DNA of 64,000 bases from Microbacterium luteolum (lineage in GTDB: Bacteria > Actinomycetota > Actinomycetes > Actinomycetales > Microbacteriaceae): assembly GCF_039533965.1 (NCBI RefSeq), contig NZ_BAAAUN010000001.1, positions 2,764,950 to 2,828,949 of the forward strand. Reading direction: 5' to 3'. This document shows positions 53,547-62,731 of the stretch, in pieces. Both the position numbers and the translations under genes were made by a program. The notes under the pieces are model-generated. The model was not told the origin of the DNA, made no database searches, and worked only from the letters and a program-made list of their open reading frames with translations. The number at the start of each line of letters is the position of its first letter. Within the stretch, counting starts at the first letter, position 1.

Positions 53547-54767
53547 CTACGCGCGCACGCGGAGACGCTGCTCCGCGAGCCTCGGCACCGCCTGCTCGCG
53601 CGCGGCACGGCGGGCGGTGGCGACGGCGCCGATCGACACGACCTCGGCGCCGAGCTCCGAAGCCAGGAGTTCCGGCGCCGGCAGGTGCAGCTCTCCGGGG
53701 AGCATCCGACGCGCTGCCGCGAGCACGGGCTCGACGCTCTCGGCGACCGCCCCGCACACGATCACGCGCGCCGGGTCGTACATGCTGCCGAGCACCCCCA
53801 CTACGCGGGCGACCGTGGCGCCGACGCGATCCGTGACGAGCATCGCGTCCTCGTCGCCTGACGCGGCGAGGGTCAGCACGAGCCGGGGGTCGATGCGCTC
53901 CGCCGCGACGATGCGCCCGACGGCGCTGTCGCTGGCGATCTCGCCTGCGTCGACTGCGGCCTGCGCGTGGTTTCGCACCGAGTAGGAGAGCCCGAACGCC
54001 GAACCGACGCCGATGATGTGATCGAACACGACGCCCTCGCCGACGCCGCCGTGTGCACCGTGCAGGACGTGGCCGTCCACGACCACCCCGCCGCCGAAGC
54101 GCTCGCTCGCGAGCAGGGCGACGTAGTCGCGGCATCCGCTCGCCGCTCCGACGGCACCCTCGGCGATGGCCGCCAGCTGCGCGTCGTTCTTGATCTCGAC
54201 GACCGGCGCCCAGTCGCGCAGGGCTTCGGCCAGCCCCGGGTTGGTCCGCTCCCAGAAGCCGTCGGGATGCGGCGGCGAGATGCCGTTGCGATCCACCGGG
54301 GCGGCGACTCCCACGCACAGGGCCAGAACATGCTCGCGGGGCACGCGGGCTTCCGCTAGCGCCGCGCCCAGGGCGGAGATGATCGTCGCACGCCGCTCCT
54401 CGGCAGAGTGGGTCGGGTCGACCTCGACGCGGTGGTGCACGAGCGTCGTCTCGAGCGGATCGGCGACCGTCACCGCGAGGTGGGTGTCGCCCGCATCGAT
54501 GCCGACGACGACGCCGAGATCGGGGGAGAGGGCGAAGCGGCGTGCCGGACGGCCGGACCGGTAGCTGCCGACGGCGCGGGCGTTCGGCAGCTCGCGCAGC
54601 AGCGCGGCGTCGAGCAGCGTGTCCATGGCGTCGATTGCCGTGGAGCGTGTGAGCGAGGTGCCGGCCATGACCTCGGTCGCCGTGAACTCGCCCGCCGCCC
54701 AGGCGAAGTCGAGCACCGCCCCGACGCTTGCGCGCCCGGTGCCGAGATCCGCCGAGACTTCTGTCAC
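53547..54767 (-). CDS. ROK-family transcriptional repressor
   Basis: 406 residues from the GTG at 54767 (AAGGGG upstream). Residues 1-75 are a winged helix (FTATEVMAGTSLTRSTAIDA); the rest is a ROK domain (VVGIDAGDTHLAVTVADP, VEIKNDAQLAAIAEGAVG). The cysteine-rich zinc motif of ROK sugar kinases is absent (GGVGEGVVFDHIIG stands in its place), so it is a regulator rather than a kinase. It is divergent from the ABC importer and probably represses it and itself until sugar is bound. Confidence 0.92.
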   Translation of the reverse strand: MTEVSADLGTGRASVGAVLDFAWAAGEFTATEVMAGTSLTRSTAIDAMDTLLDAALLRELPNARAVGSYRSGRPARRFALSPDLGVVVGIDAGDTHLAVTVADPLETTLVHHRVEVDPTHSAEERRATIISALGAALAEARVPREHVLALCVGVAAPVDRNGISPPHPDGFWERTNPGLAEALRDWAPVVEIKNDAQLAAIAEGAVGAASGCRDYVALLASERFGGGVVVDGHVLHGAHGGVGEGVVFDHIIGVGSAFGLSYSVRNHAQAAVDAGEIASDSAVGRIVAAERIDPRLVLTLAASGDEDAMLVTDRVGATVARVVGVLGSMYDPARVIVCGAVAESVEPVLAAARRMLPGELHLPAPELLASELGAEVVSIGAVATARRAAREQAVPRLAEQRLRVRA

Positions 54768-54807
54768 GCCCCTTGACCTTTCTGTCGCGCCAATGAGAGA
54801 GTACCTC

Positions 54808-54842
54808 TCGACAGAGTAAATTCGCTCACTAGATTTAGTAAG
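54808..54842 (+). promoter_or_regulatory. Promoter and ROK-type operator of the alpha-glucoside importer
   Basis: TCGACA (54808-54813) and TAGATT (54830-54835), 16 bases apart, fit -35 and -10 elements. CTCACTA (54825-54831) and TAGTAAG (54836-54842) form an imperfect inverted repeat over the -10; a second one, GAGAG-TAC-CTCTC, lies at 54796-54808. A protein on these would block polymerase. Confidence 0.5.
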
Positions 54843-54868
54843 CGTATCTACGGATCGAAAGGACGACG

Positions 54869-56194
54869 GTGTCTGAGAAACGAACACGCGCGTTGCGGAT
54901 GATCGCGGGGGCCCTCGGGCTCACGCTGGTCGGAGCCGCACTCACGAGCTGTGCGGCCGGCTCGGGGGCGGAGACCATCCGCTTCACCTTCAGCAAGCGC
55001 GAGGCCATCGAGTTCATGACCGAACTCGTCGCGGAGTACAACTCCTCGCAGGACGAGGTGAAGGTCGAGATCGACACCTCGGGTGTCGACGTCGTCTCCG
55101 CCAGCTTCGTGCGGGGCAACCCGCCCGACATCATGCTCGCCAACTACAACTACGAGATCGCGCGATTCGTGCAGCGCTGCGCACTCACCGATCTCTCCGA
55201 GACGGATGCCGCTGCCGGCATCCGCGACGACCTCCAGCCGCTCATGGACCAGTACGGCTCCTGCGAGGGCCGCACCAGTGCGCTCCCGTACTCCGTGATG
55301 GCGGCATCCGTCATCTACAACAAGGAGATCTTCGACGCGCAGGGTCTCGAGGTCCCGCAGACCTGGGACGAGTTGCTCGCCGTCTGCGACCAGCTGAAGA
55401 ATGCGGGCATCGACCCGTTCTACGCGACATTCAAGGACGACTGGACCGTCGCCCAGGGCTGGTACGACTACACGGCCGGCGGCTCGGTCGACGTCATCGA
55501 CTTCTTCGATGCGATGGCGGAGGAGGGCACGGAGGTCGGCCCCGACGCCCCGGTGTCGTTCCAGCAGGACTTCGCCGAGCCGATGGACCGCATGATGCAG
55601 CTGGCGAGCGAGTACACCAACTCGGATGCCGCGAGCCGCGGCTACGGCGACGGCAATCTCGCTTTCGGCAAGGGCGAGGCCGCCATGTATCTCCAAGGTC
55701 CCTGGGCGTTCAGCGAGATCGAGAAGACCGCGCCCGACCTCGAACTCGGAACCTTCCCGCTGCCGATGACCGACGACCCGGCCGATCTCGGCGTGCGGGT
55801 CAACATGGACCTCGCCGCGATGATCCCGGTCGAATCGAATCACCAGGATGCCGCGCGCGACTTCTTGGAGTATCTGTATCTGCCCGAGAACATCGAGGCC
55901 TACAACGCCTCGCAACTCGGGTTCACCCCGACGACGGATGCTCCGGCGCCGGACGACCCGCGGGTCGAGGGAATGATCGAGTACTACGACAACGGCCAGA
56001 TCTATCAGGGCCCGTCGGTTCTCGTGCCGAAGACGCTCCCGATGTTCAACTACGCGCAGGCCATGGTGCTCGGCGCATCGCCCGAGTCCACCCTCCGCAC
56101 GATGGACGCCGACTGGGCGCGGATCGCGTTCCGCGCGCCAATACCCACCACTCAGGATTCCGCATCCGGCACGACAGAGGAGTCGACGCCATGA
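54869..56194 (+). CDS. Sugar ABC transporter substrate-binding lipoprotein
   Basis: 441 residues from the GTG at 54869 (AAAGGA upstream). A lipoprotein signal with lipobox LTSC (Cys28) anchors it outside. The mature domain is an extracellular family 1 binder with VIYNKEIFDAQGLEVPQTWD and GEAAMYLQGPWAFSEIEK, typical for di- and oligosaccharide (maltose, trehalose, alpha-glucoside) uptake. Its stop overlaps the first permease by four bases. The following GH13 glucosidase gives a likely alpha-glucoside substrate. Confidence 0.93.
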   Translation: MSEKRTRALRMIAGALGLTLVGAALTSCAAGSGAETIRFTFSKREAIEFMTELVAEYNSSQDEVKVEIDTSGVDVVSASFVRGNPPDIMLANYNYEIARFVQRCALTDLSETDAAAGIRDDLQPLMDQYGSCEGRTSALPYSVMAASVIYNKEIFDAQGLEVPQTWDELLAVCDQLKNAGIDPFYATFKDDWTVAQGWYDYTAGGSVDVIDFFDAMAEEGTEVGPDAPVSFQQDFAEPMDRMMQLASEYTNSDAASRGYGDGNLAFGKGEAAMYLQGPWAFSEIEKTAPDLELGTFPLPMTDDPADLGVRVNMDLAAMIPVESNHQDAARDFLEYLYLPENIEAYNASQLGFTPTTDAPAPDDPRVEGMIEYYDNGQIYQGPSVLVPKTLPMFNYAQAMVLGASPESTLRTMDADWARIAFRAPIPTTQDSASGTTEESTP

Positions 56195-57162
56195 CGAACA
56201 CCGCGCTGCCGAACCCGGCAGTCCCCAGCATCACGAAACCGCCCGCCACTTCGACGGACACCACGTCGGTCATCACGGGAGGCACTCGCGGCCTGCGCCG
56301 TCGCACCGCGCGCGTGGAGCCGATCTACTACCTGTTCCTGCTCCCGACGCTCGTGATCTTCACGCTCGCGATCACGGTACCGGCCGTGATGGGCATCTTC
56401 TTCAGCTTCACCGACTCGATCGGCATCGGCGAGTGGAGCTTCAACGGGCTCACCAACTACGTCGCGATGTTCAGCGACCCGTCCATCCTGCAGAGCTACC
56501 TGTTCACGTTCGGCTTCTCGATCGCCACGGTGATCGTGGTCAACGTGGTCGCCTTCCTGCTCGCAGTCGGACTGACCTCGCGCATCCGCTTCAAGACCGG
56601 GCTGCGCACGATCTTCGTGATCCCGATGGTGATCTCGGGCATCATCATCGCCTACGTCTTCAACTTCCTGTTCTCGAACTCCCTCCCGGCCGCGGGTGCT
56701 GCCACCGGCATCCCCTTCCTCGAGACGAGCCTGCTGGCCAATCCCGACCTGGCCTGGGTCGCGATCGTCATCGTGACGGCGTGGCAGGCCGTGCCGGGGA
56801 CGCTCCTCATCTACATCGCAGGACTCCTGTCGGTGCCCGGCGAGGTGTACGAGGCGGCGAGCATCGACGGCGCCAACAAGCGGCAGCAGCTTCTGCGCAT
56901 CACGCTCCCGCTGGTCGCCGGCTACGTCGTGATCAACGTGATCCTCGGCTTCAAGGGCTTCCTCAACGCCTACGACATCATCGTCGGCCTCACCAACGGC
57001 GGCCCCGGCACCTCGACCCGCAGCGTCGCGATGACGATCATCGCGGGCTTCAACGGCGGCGACTACGCCTACCAGATGGCCAACGCGACCATCTTCTTCA
57101 TCGTCGCCGTCCTCATCTCGCTCCTCCAGCTCTCGCTGACGCGCGGAAGGAACGCACTCTGA
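56191..57162 (+). CDS. Sugar ABC transporter permease 1 (MalF-type)
   Basis: 323 residues, ATGA overlap with the binding protein. Six membrane helices and the EAA loop (EAASIDGANKRQQLLRITLP) that contacts the ATPase are clear. The long N-terminus is cytoplasmic. No ATP-binding subunit is in this operon, which is usual in actinobacteria where a shared MsiK-type ATPase serves several importers. Confidence 0.93.
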   Translation: MTNTALPNPAVPSITKPPATSTDTTSVITGGTRGLRRRTARVEPIYYLFLLPTLVIFTLAITVPAVMGIFFSFTDSIGIGEWSFNGLTNYVAMFSDPSILQSYLFTFGFSIATVIVVNVVAFLLAVGLTSRIRFKTGLRTIFVIPMVISGIIIAYVFNFLFSNSLPAAGAATGIPFLETSLLANPDLAWVAIVIVTAWQAVPGTLLIYIAGLLSVPGEVYEAASIDGANKRQQLLRITLPLVAGYVVINVILGFKGFLNAYDIIVGLTNGGPGTSTRSVAMTIIAGFNGGDYAYQMANATIFFIVAVLISLLQLSLTRGRNAL

Positions 57163-58037
57163 TGTCGACGCAGACCATCACCACCCAGACCGCGGGCAAG
57201 AAGCCCCGCATCAGGATGGAGCGACCCAACTGGTCGGGCACGATCATCCTGATCCTGTGCGCGGTCACCGTGCTCCTCCCGCTGTACGTCACCATCTCGA
57301 TGGCGTTCAAGACGACGGGGCAGGCGGTCGACGGCAACGCCTTCTCCCTGCCTGCGCCGTTCAGCATCGACGGGTTCGTCGAAGCCTGGAACCTCACCAA
57401 GTTCCCGATCGGAGCAGGCATCTCACTGCTCGTCACCGCCGGGACGGTCGCGGCAACGATCATCCTCGCGGCGTTCGCCTCGTATGCGATCGTGCGCAAC
57501 TGGGACCGCAAGCTGTTCCGCTGGTCGTTCTTCTACCTGCTGGCCGCGATGTTCATCCCGTTCCCGGTGGTCGCGCTGCCGCAGATCCAGCTCACCGGCC
57601 GGGTCGGGCTCGACAACCCGTTCGGCGTGATCATCCTGGCCACGATGTTCCAGCTGAGCTTCAGCGTGCTGCTGTTCACGGCGTTCCTCCGCTCGATCCC
57701 CATCGAGCTGGAGGAGAGCGCGCGCATCGACGGTGCCACCACCTGGCAGACGTTCTGGCAGCTGATCTTCCCGCTGCTCGCCCCGATGAGCGCGACGGTC
57801 GGCATCTTCGCCTTCCTCTACGCCTGGAACGACTTCATGATGCCATCGTTGATCATCTCCGATCCGGCCATGCAGACTCTGCCGGTGCGGCAGAACCTGT
57901 TCCAGACCCAGTTCAGCAACAACTACAACGTCTCGTTCGCCTCGTACCTGATGGCGATGGCCCCCGCGATCCTGGCGTACCTGTTCACGCAGCGCTTCGT
58001 CATGGAGGGCGTGACGCAGGGCGCCGTCAAGGGCTGA
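57162..58037 (+). CDS. Sugar ABC transporter permease 2 (MalG-type)
   Basis: 291 residues; ATG overlaps the stop of permease 1 by one base (TGATG). Six helices, with the EAA loop ESARIDGATTWQTFWQLIFP and the MalG-like end QRFVMEGVTQGAVKG. It pairs with permease 1 to form the membrane channel. A 15-bp palindromic element lies between its stop and the glucosidase gene. Confidence 0.93.
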   Translation: MSTQTITTQTAGKKPRIRMERPNWSGTIILILCAVTVLLPLYVTISMAFKTTGQAVDGNAFSLPAPFSIDGFVEAWNLTKFPIGAGISLLVTAGTVAATIILAAFASYAIVRNWDRKLFRWSFFYLLAAMFIPFPVVALPQIQLTGRVGLDNPFGVIILATMFQLSFSVLLFTAFLRSIPIELEESARIDGATTWQTFWQLIFPLLAPMSATVGIFAFLYAWNDFMMPSLIISDPAMQTLPVRQNLFQTQFSNNYNVSFASYLMAMAPAILAYLFTQRFVMEGVTQGAVKG

Positions 58038-58052
58038 CTGCGTTTCGTCTCG

Positions 58053-58096
58053 CTTCGACAGGCTCAGCGACCGGTGGGTCCCTGAGCCTGTCGAAG
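58053..58096. repeat. Palindromic REP-like element
   Basis: CTTCGACAGGCTCAG (58053-58067) and CTGAGCCTGTCGAAG (58082-58096) are exact inverted arms around a 14-base loop that itself has GACC/GGTC. This sequence type is a common dispersed intergenic palindrome in Microbacteriaceae. Here it splits the permease gene from the glucosidase gene inside one operon. Confidence 0.8.
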
Positions 58097-58135
58097 GGCA
58101 ACCAGACCGCAACAAGAAAGAAGGAGTCCCACTTC

Positions 58136-59824
58136 ATGACCGACGTGCTTCCCGTCGAGACCCGCACGACCGACGCCGACACCGCCGCCTGGTGGCGGCA
58201 GGCCGCCGTGTACCAGATCTATCCGCGGAGCTTCGCCGACGCGAACGGCGACGGGCTGGGCGACATCCCCGGCATCGTCTCCCGCGCCGACTACCTCGCA
58301 CAGCTCGGCATCGACGCGGTCTGGCTCAGCCCGTTCTACCCCTCGGCGCTTGCCGACGGCGGCTATGACGTGGCCGACTACCGCAACGTCGATCCCCGAC
58401 TCGGCACGCTCGACGACTTCGACGCGATGGTCGAGGCGCTGCATGCCCGCGGCATCCGGGTCGTCGTCGACATCGTCCCGAACCACAGCTCCGACCTGCA
58501 TGAGTGGTTCCAGGAGGCGCTCGCCGCGGGTCGCGGTTCGGCCGCCCGTGAGCGCTACATCTTCCGCGAGGGCGCAGGGCCCGACGGCTCCGAGCCCCCG
58601 ACGGACTGGGGCGCGGCGTTCGGCGGCAGCGCGTGGGAGCGCGTCGCAGACGGCCAGTGGTACCTGCACAGCTTCGCGGTGGAACAGCCCGACCTGAACT
58701 GGGACCACCCCGAGGTGCGCGCTGACTTCCTGAAGACGCTGCGGTTCTGGTCGGACCGCGGAGTCGACGGGTTCCGCATCGACGTCGCCCACATGCTGAC
58801 GAAGGACCTGACGGAGCCGCTGCCGAGTCAGGCCGAGCTCGACGCGATGGACCGCACGTCGGGACGGCATCCGCTGCTCGATCGCGACGAGGTGCACGAG
58901 ATCTACGCCGAGTGGCGTGCGGTGTTCAACGAGTACGACCCGCCGCGCACGGCGGTCGCCGAGGCCTGGGTGGAGACTCCCGAGCGCCGCGCGCGGTATG
59001 CGTCGGCCGAGGGCCTGGGGCAGGCGTTCAACTTCGACCTGCTCGTCGCGGAGTTCTCTGCAGGGGACTTCCGCGAGGTCATCACCGAGAACCTTCAGCA
59101 GGCGCAGGCGAGCGGTTCGTCGACGACCTGGGTGCTGTCGAACCACGACGTGACCCGGCACGCCACGCGCTACGGGCTGCCGTCGCTGCGCGGGCGCGCG
59201 GTGAAGCAGGGCACCGAGTGGGTAGCTGCGGGCGGTCCGGCCGACCAGCTCGATCGCGAGGGCGGGCTGCGCCGTGCGCACGCCGCGACCCTGCTGCTGC
59301 TCGGGCTCCCCGGCAGCACGTACCTGTACCAGGGCGAGGAGCTCGGTCTGCACGAGGTTGCCCAGATCACTCCGGAGCAGCGCCAGGATCCGGCGTTCCT
59401 GCGGGAGGAGGCCTTCGACGGGCTCGGGCGGGACGGATGCCGCGTGCCGCTGCCGTGGACGGCATCCGGCTCCTCCTTCGGTTTCGGCGCTGGCGACGCG
59501 CACCTGCCGCAGCCGTCATGGTTCGCGGAGTACGCGGTCGACGTCGAGGCGGCGGACCCGTCGTCGACGCTCTCGCTCTACCGGGAGGCTCTGCGGCTGC
59601 GGCACCTGCTGCAGGCCGACGAGCGGCTGGAGTGGGTCGAGACCGGACGCGATGATGTGCTGCGCTTCGCCCGCCCCAACGGCTGGCAGGTCGTGACGAA
59701 CTTCGGAACCGAGCCCTTCGACCTCGGGACGGATGCCGCGGACGTCGTGCTCGGTGCCGTCGTCGACGGCGCCGTGCCGGGGGAGCACACGGTCTGGATC
59801 GCACCGGCGGGGCTCGTCGGCTGA
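58136..59824 (+). CDS. GH13 alpha-glucosidase (oligo-1,6-glucosidase group)
   Basis: 562 residues from the ATG at 58136 (AAGGAG upstream). The four GH13 regions are present: I DIVPNHSS, II GVDGFRIDVAHML with the nucleophile Asp216, III AVAEAWVE with acid/base Glu276, IV VLSNHDVTRH with Asp338. The N-terminus WWRQAAVYQIYPRSFADANG is that of the intracellular alpha-glucosidase/oligo-1,6-glucosidase group. No signal peptide. It probably splits imported alpha-glucosides in the cytoplasm. Confidence 0.93.
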   Translation: MTDVLPVETRTTDADTAAWWRQAAVYQIYPRSFADANGDGLGDIPGIVSRADYLAQLGIDAVWLSPFYPSALADGGYDVADYRNVDPRLGTLDDFDAMVEALHARGIRVVVDIVPNHSSDLHEWFQEALAAGRGSAARERYIFREGAGPDGSEPPTDWGAAFGGSAWERVADGQWYLHSFAVEQPDLNWDHPEVRADFLKTLRFWSDRGVDGFRIDVAHMLTKDLTEPLPSQAELDAMDRTSGRHPLLDRDEVHEIYAEWRAVFNEYDPPRTAVAEAWVETPERRARYASAEGLGQAFNFDLLVAEFSAGDFREVITENLQQAQASGSSTTWVLSNHDVTRHATRYGLPSLRGRAVKQGTEWVAAGGPADQLDREGGLRRAHAATLLLLGLPGSTYLYQGEELGLHEVAQITPEQRQDPAFLREEAFDGLGRDGCRVPLPWTASGSSFGFGAGDAHLPQPSWFAEYAVDVEAADPSSTLSLYREALRLRHLLQADERLEWVETGRDDVLRFARPNGWQVVTNFGTEPFDLGTDAADVVLGAVVDGAVPGEHTVWIAPAGLVG

Positions 59825-59841
59825 CCGCCGCTCGCGCCATC

Positions 59842-59910
59842 TGCAGGTCGTCTTCACGGATGCAGGTCGAAATCTGTTCTTTCGACCTGCATCCGTGAAA
59901 CGGACCTGCA
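59842..59910. terminator. Very long stem-loop after the glucosidase gene
   Basis: Arms TTCACGGATGCAGGTCGAAA (59853-59872) and its exact complement at 59880-59899 leave a 7-base loop. Outer arms TGCAGGTC (59842-59849) and GACCTGCA (59903-59910) extend the stem after a 3-base mismatch. It starts 18 bases after the stop codon and should end the sugar operon; the repeated GCAGGTC units also suggest a dispersed element. Confidence 0.75.
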
Positions 59911-59941
59911 AACCGCAGCTCGCGACGACCGGATACCGATT

Positions 59942-59960
59942 TGATAATGGTTCTCATTAG
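59942..59960. promoter_or_regulatory. Zur-like box before the zinc ABC operon
   Basis: TAATG-GTTCT-CATTA (59945-59959) inside TGATAATGGTTCTCATTA. An AT-rich inverted repeat with this TGATAATG/CATTA pattern directly upstream of a zinc-uptake operon fits Zur repressor sites. The start codon follows 17 bases later, so bound Zur would block transcription in zinc-rich cells. Confidence 0.65.
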
Positions 59961-59976
59961 CGTTTAGAGTGAGATC

Positions 59977-60960
59977 ATGAAGAAGCCCGTGCTCGCTCTC
60001 GCCCTCGCATCCGTCGCCGCCCTCGGGCTCGCCGGCTGCTCCACTCCTGCTGCGGGAGAGGGCGACGACGGCAAGGTCCAGGTCGTCGCGAGCACCAACG
60101 TCTACGGTTCCCTCGCGGCGCAGATCGGCGGCGACCGCGTCGAGGTCTCCTCGATCATCAACTCCGTGACCCAGGATCCGCATTCCTACGAGGCCACCGC
60201 GCGCGATCGACTGACCGTGCAGAAGGCCGACCTCGTGATCGAGAACGGCGGCGGCTACGACGCCTTCATCGACGATCTGCTCGACGGCTCGGATGCCGAG
60301 GTGCTCACCGCCGTCGAGTTCTCGCACGACTTCCCCGGCAATGAGGGCCATGAAGAGGGCGAGGCCGACGCGGAGGAGCACGACCACGACCACGCCGAGG
60401 GCGAAGAGGGTCACGAGGGCCACAACCACATCGAGGGCTTCAACGAGCACGTGTGGTTCGACCCGCACACGATGATCCATGTCGTGGAGGACATCGCTGC
60501 CGACCTTGCGGAGCTCGACCCCGAGGGCAAGGCCGACTTCACCGCCGCGGCGGACGAGATCGTCGCCGACCTGGAGGGGTTCGAGACCGACCTCGAGACG
60601 ATCAAGACGGATGCCGCCGGTGCGAACGTCTTCATCACCGAGCCGCTTCCCGGCTACCTCGCGGCGGCCGCCGGCCTGACTGACGTCACGCCCGAAGGGT
60701 TCGCCGAGTCCGTCGAGGAGGGTACGGATGTCGCCCCGGCCGTCCTGCTCGATGCGCTGAACGTCATCGACAGCGGCGAGGTGACCGCGCTGCTCACCAA
60801 CGCGCAGACCGGGGGCGCCGAGACGGATCGCGTGGAGACGGCCGCGAAGGATGCCGGCATCCCGGTTGTCGCCTTCACCGAGCTCCTGGAGGACGGATCG
60901 TCGTACTCTGAGTGGATGCGTGACGCGATCAAGAGCCTCGCCGCCGCCGTCCAGCCGTGA
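59977..60960 (+). CDS. Zinc/metal ABC transporter substrate-binding lipoprotein (ZnuA/TroA type)
   Basis: 327 residues. Lipoprotein signal with LAGC (Cys21). TroA-type fold with metal-binding His residues in SVTQDPHSYEATARDRLTV and NEHVWFDPHTM, plus a His/Asp/Glu-rich loop (EEHDHDHAEGEEGHEGHNHI) typical of zinc rather than manganese binders. It captures zinc outside the membrane. The stop overlaps the ATPase start by four bases (GTGA). Confidence 0.93.
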   Translation: MKKPVLALALASVAALGLAGCSTPAAGEGDDGKVQVVASTNVYGSLAAQIGGDRVEVSSIINSVTQDPHSYEATARDRLTVQKADLVIENGGGYDAFIDDLLDGSDAEVLTAVEFSHDFPGNEGHEEGEADAEEHDHDHAEGEEGHEGHNHIEGFNEHVWFDPHTMIHVVEDIAADLAELDPEGKADFTAAADEIVADLEGFETDLETIKTDAAGANVFITEPLPGYLAAAAGLTDVTPEGFAESVEEGTDVAPAVLLDALNVIDSGEVTALLTNAQTGGAETDRVETAAKDAGIPVVAFTELLEDGSSYSEWMRDAIKSLAAAVQP

Positions 60961-61808
60961 CGGCGCCCCGTCGACAGGGAACCGACGCCTCGGGCGACCG
61001 CCCGGTGCTGGAGATCTCCGGCGCCGCCCTCCACCGCGGAGACCGTGAGCTGTGGTCCGGGCTCGACCTGACCGTGGAGCCCGGGGAGTTCATCGCCGTG
61101 CTCGGCCCCTCCGGTTCGGGCAAGACCACACTGCTGCGCAGCATCCTGGGTCTGCAGCCTCTGTCGTCGGGAACGATCGCCGTCGCGGGGGAGCCCGTGC
61201 ACCGCGGCAACGCGCGCATCGGGTACATCCCGCAGCAGCGTTCCCTCGCGCCCGACACGAGCATGCGGGCGCGAGACCTGGTGGCGCTCGGCGTGCAGGG
61301 GAGTCGCTTCGGATTCCCCGTCCCGCATCGCGGCGACCGGGCCAAGGTCGATCGCCTGCTCGAGGCCGTGGGCGCCGCGCACTTCGCCGACCGTCGCGTC
61401 GGTCTGCTCTCCGGCGGCGAGCAGCAGCGGCTGCGCGTCGGCCAGGCGCTCGCCGATGAGCCGTCGCTGCTCCTGTGCGACGAGCCGCTGTCGAACCTCG
61501 ACCTCGCGAACCAGGTCGGCGTGACCGACATCATCGACCGGCAGCGGCGCGAGCGAAAAGCTGCGGTGCTGTTCGTCACGCACGACATCAACCCGATCCT
61601 CAACCGCGTCGACCGGATCCTGTACATCGCAGGAGGACGGTTCCTGCTCGGCACCCCGGAAGAGGTGCTGCAGACGCGCGTGCTCACCGACCTCTACGGC
61701 ACCCCGGTGTTCGTCCTGCGCGCCGGCGACCGCCTGGTGGTCGTGGGCGTTCCGGATGCCGAGCCGCACCACGACCACGGCGACCACGAGCACGGAGGAG
61801 ACGCATGA
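60957..61808 (+). CDS. Zinc ABC transporter ATP-binding protein
   Basis: 283 residues from the GTG in the GTGA overlap. Walker A GPSGSGKTT, signature LSGGEQQRLRVGQAL, Walker B LLLCDEPLSNLD and the switch His in LFVTHDINPIL are all present. The C-terminus is His-rich (EPHHDHGDHEHGGDA), which may sense or buffer zinc. It energises the permease encoded next, overlapping it by four bases. Confidence 0.95.
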   Translation: MTAPRRQGTDASGDRPVLEISGAALHRGDRELWSGLDLTVEPGEFIAVLGPSGSGKTTLLRSILGLQPLSSGTIAVAGEPVHRGNARIGYIPQQRSLAPDTSMRARDLVALGVQGSRFGFPVPHRGDRAKVDRLLEAVGAAHFADRRVGLLSGGEQQRLRVGQALADEPSLLLCDEPLSNLDLANQVGVTDIIDRQRRERKAAVLFVTHDINPILNRVDRILYIAGGRFLLGTPEEVLQTRVLTDLYGTPVFVLRAGDRLVVVGVPDAEPHHDHGDHEHGGDA

Positions 61809-62680
61809 TCGCATCGGCGGGCCTCGTGCCGATGGTCGACTGGAGCGACGTCTTCTCCTTCCAGGACTACGGCGAGCTCGTGGCCCTGCTCGCGAACTCG
61901 ATCATCGCCGGCGCCGTGCTCGGCATCGTCGGAGGGTTGATCGGCGTCTTCGTGATGCAGCGGGATCTCGCGTTCGCCGTGCACGGCGTGAGCGAACTGT
62001 CGTTCGCCGGAGCGGCCGCCGCCCTGCTCTTCGGCGGCAGCGTCGTCGCAGGGTCGCTCGGCGGGGCGCTCGTGGCGGCGATCCTCATCGGCGTCCTCGG
62101 CGCGAAGGCCAGGGACCGCAACTCGATCGTGGGCGTGCTCATGCCGTTCGGCCTCGGCCTCGGCATCCTGTTCCTCTCCCTGTACGACGGGCGGAGCGCC
62201 AACCGTTTCAGCCTGTTGACCGGGCAGATCGTGTCGGTCTCGAGCCCCGACCTCGGCTGGCTGATCGGCATCAGCATCGTCGTGCTGCTTGGGCTGCTCG
62301 TGATGTGGAACCCGCTGCGCTTCGACTCGCTCGACCCCGAGTCGGCCGCCGCGCGCGGAGTGCCCACCCGCGCCGTGAGCCTGATCTTCATGGTGCTGCT
62401 CGGACTCATCGTCGCGGTGAGCGTGCACATCATCGGCGCCCTGCTCGTCATGGCGCTGCTCGTGACGCCCGCCGCCGCGGCGATGCGGATCACCGCCGGG
62501 CCCGTGGCCGTTCCGTTCCTCGCCGCACTGTTCGGCTTCGTGTCGGCGGTCGGCGGCATCCTGCTCGCGCTCGCCGGCACCCTCCCGGTGAGTCCGTACA
62601 TCACGACCCTGTCGTTCACGATCTACGTCGTGTGCTGGATCGTGCAGCGGGCCAGGGCCCGCGTGCGGCGCGTGGCCTGA
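61805..62680 (+). CDS. Zinc ABC transporter permease (ZnuB type)
   Basis: 291 residues, ATGA overlap with the ATPase gene. Seven to nine membrane helices of the ABC-3 family, with VMQRDLAFAVHGVSELSFAG and GALLVMALLVTPAAAAMRIT, the segments normally conserved in ZnuB/MntB permeases. Together with the two preceding proteins it forms a complete zinc importer. No zur gene lies nearby. Confidence 0.95.
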   Translation: MIASAGLVPMVDWSDVFSFQDYGELVALLANSIIAGAVLGIVGGLIGVFVMQRDLAFAVHGVSELSFAGAAAALLFGGSVVAGSLGGALVAAILIGVLGAKARDRNSIVGVLMPFGLGLGILFLSLYDGRSANRFSLLTGQIVSVSSPDLGWLIGISIVVLLGLLVMWNPLRFDSLDPESAAARGVPTRAVSLIFMVLLGLIVAVSVHIIGALLVMALLVTPAAAAMRITAGPVAVPFLAALFGFVSAVGGILLALAGTLPVSPYITTLSFTIYVVCWIVQRARARVRRVA

Positions 62681-62731
62681 CCGCTGCGGGCCTGCGCGCG
62701 GCGAGAATATCGCTATGCGTGCGGCGAGTTG

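Noticed and set aside
60957..61808. His-rich ATPase tail as a frameshift artefact
   Set aside because: The frame continues cleanly to a stop overlapping the permease start, and His-rich tails are common in zinc ABC proteins.
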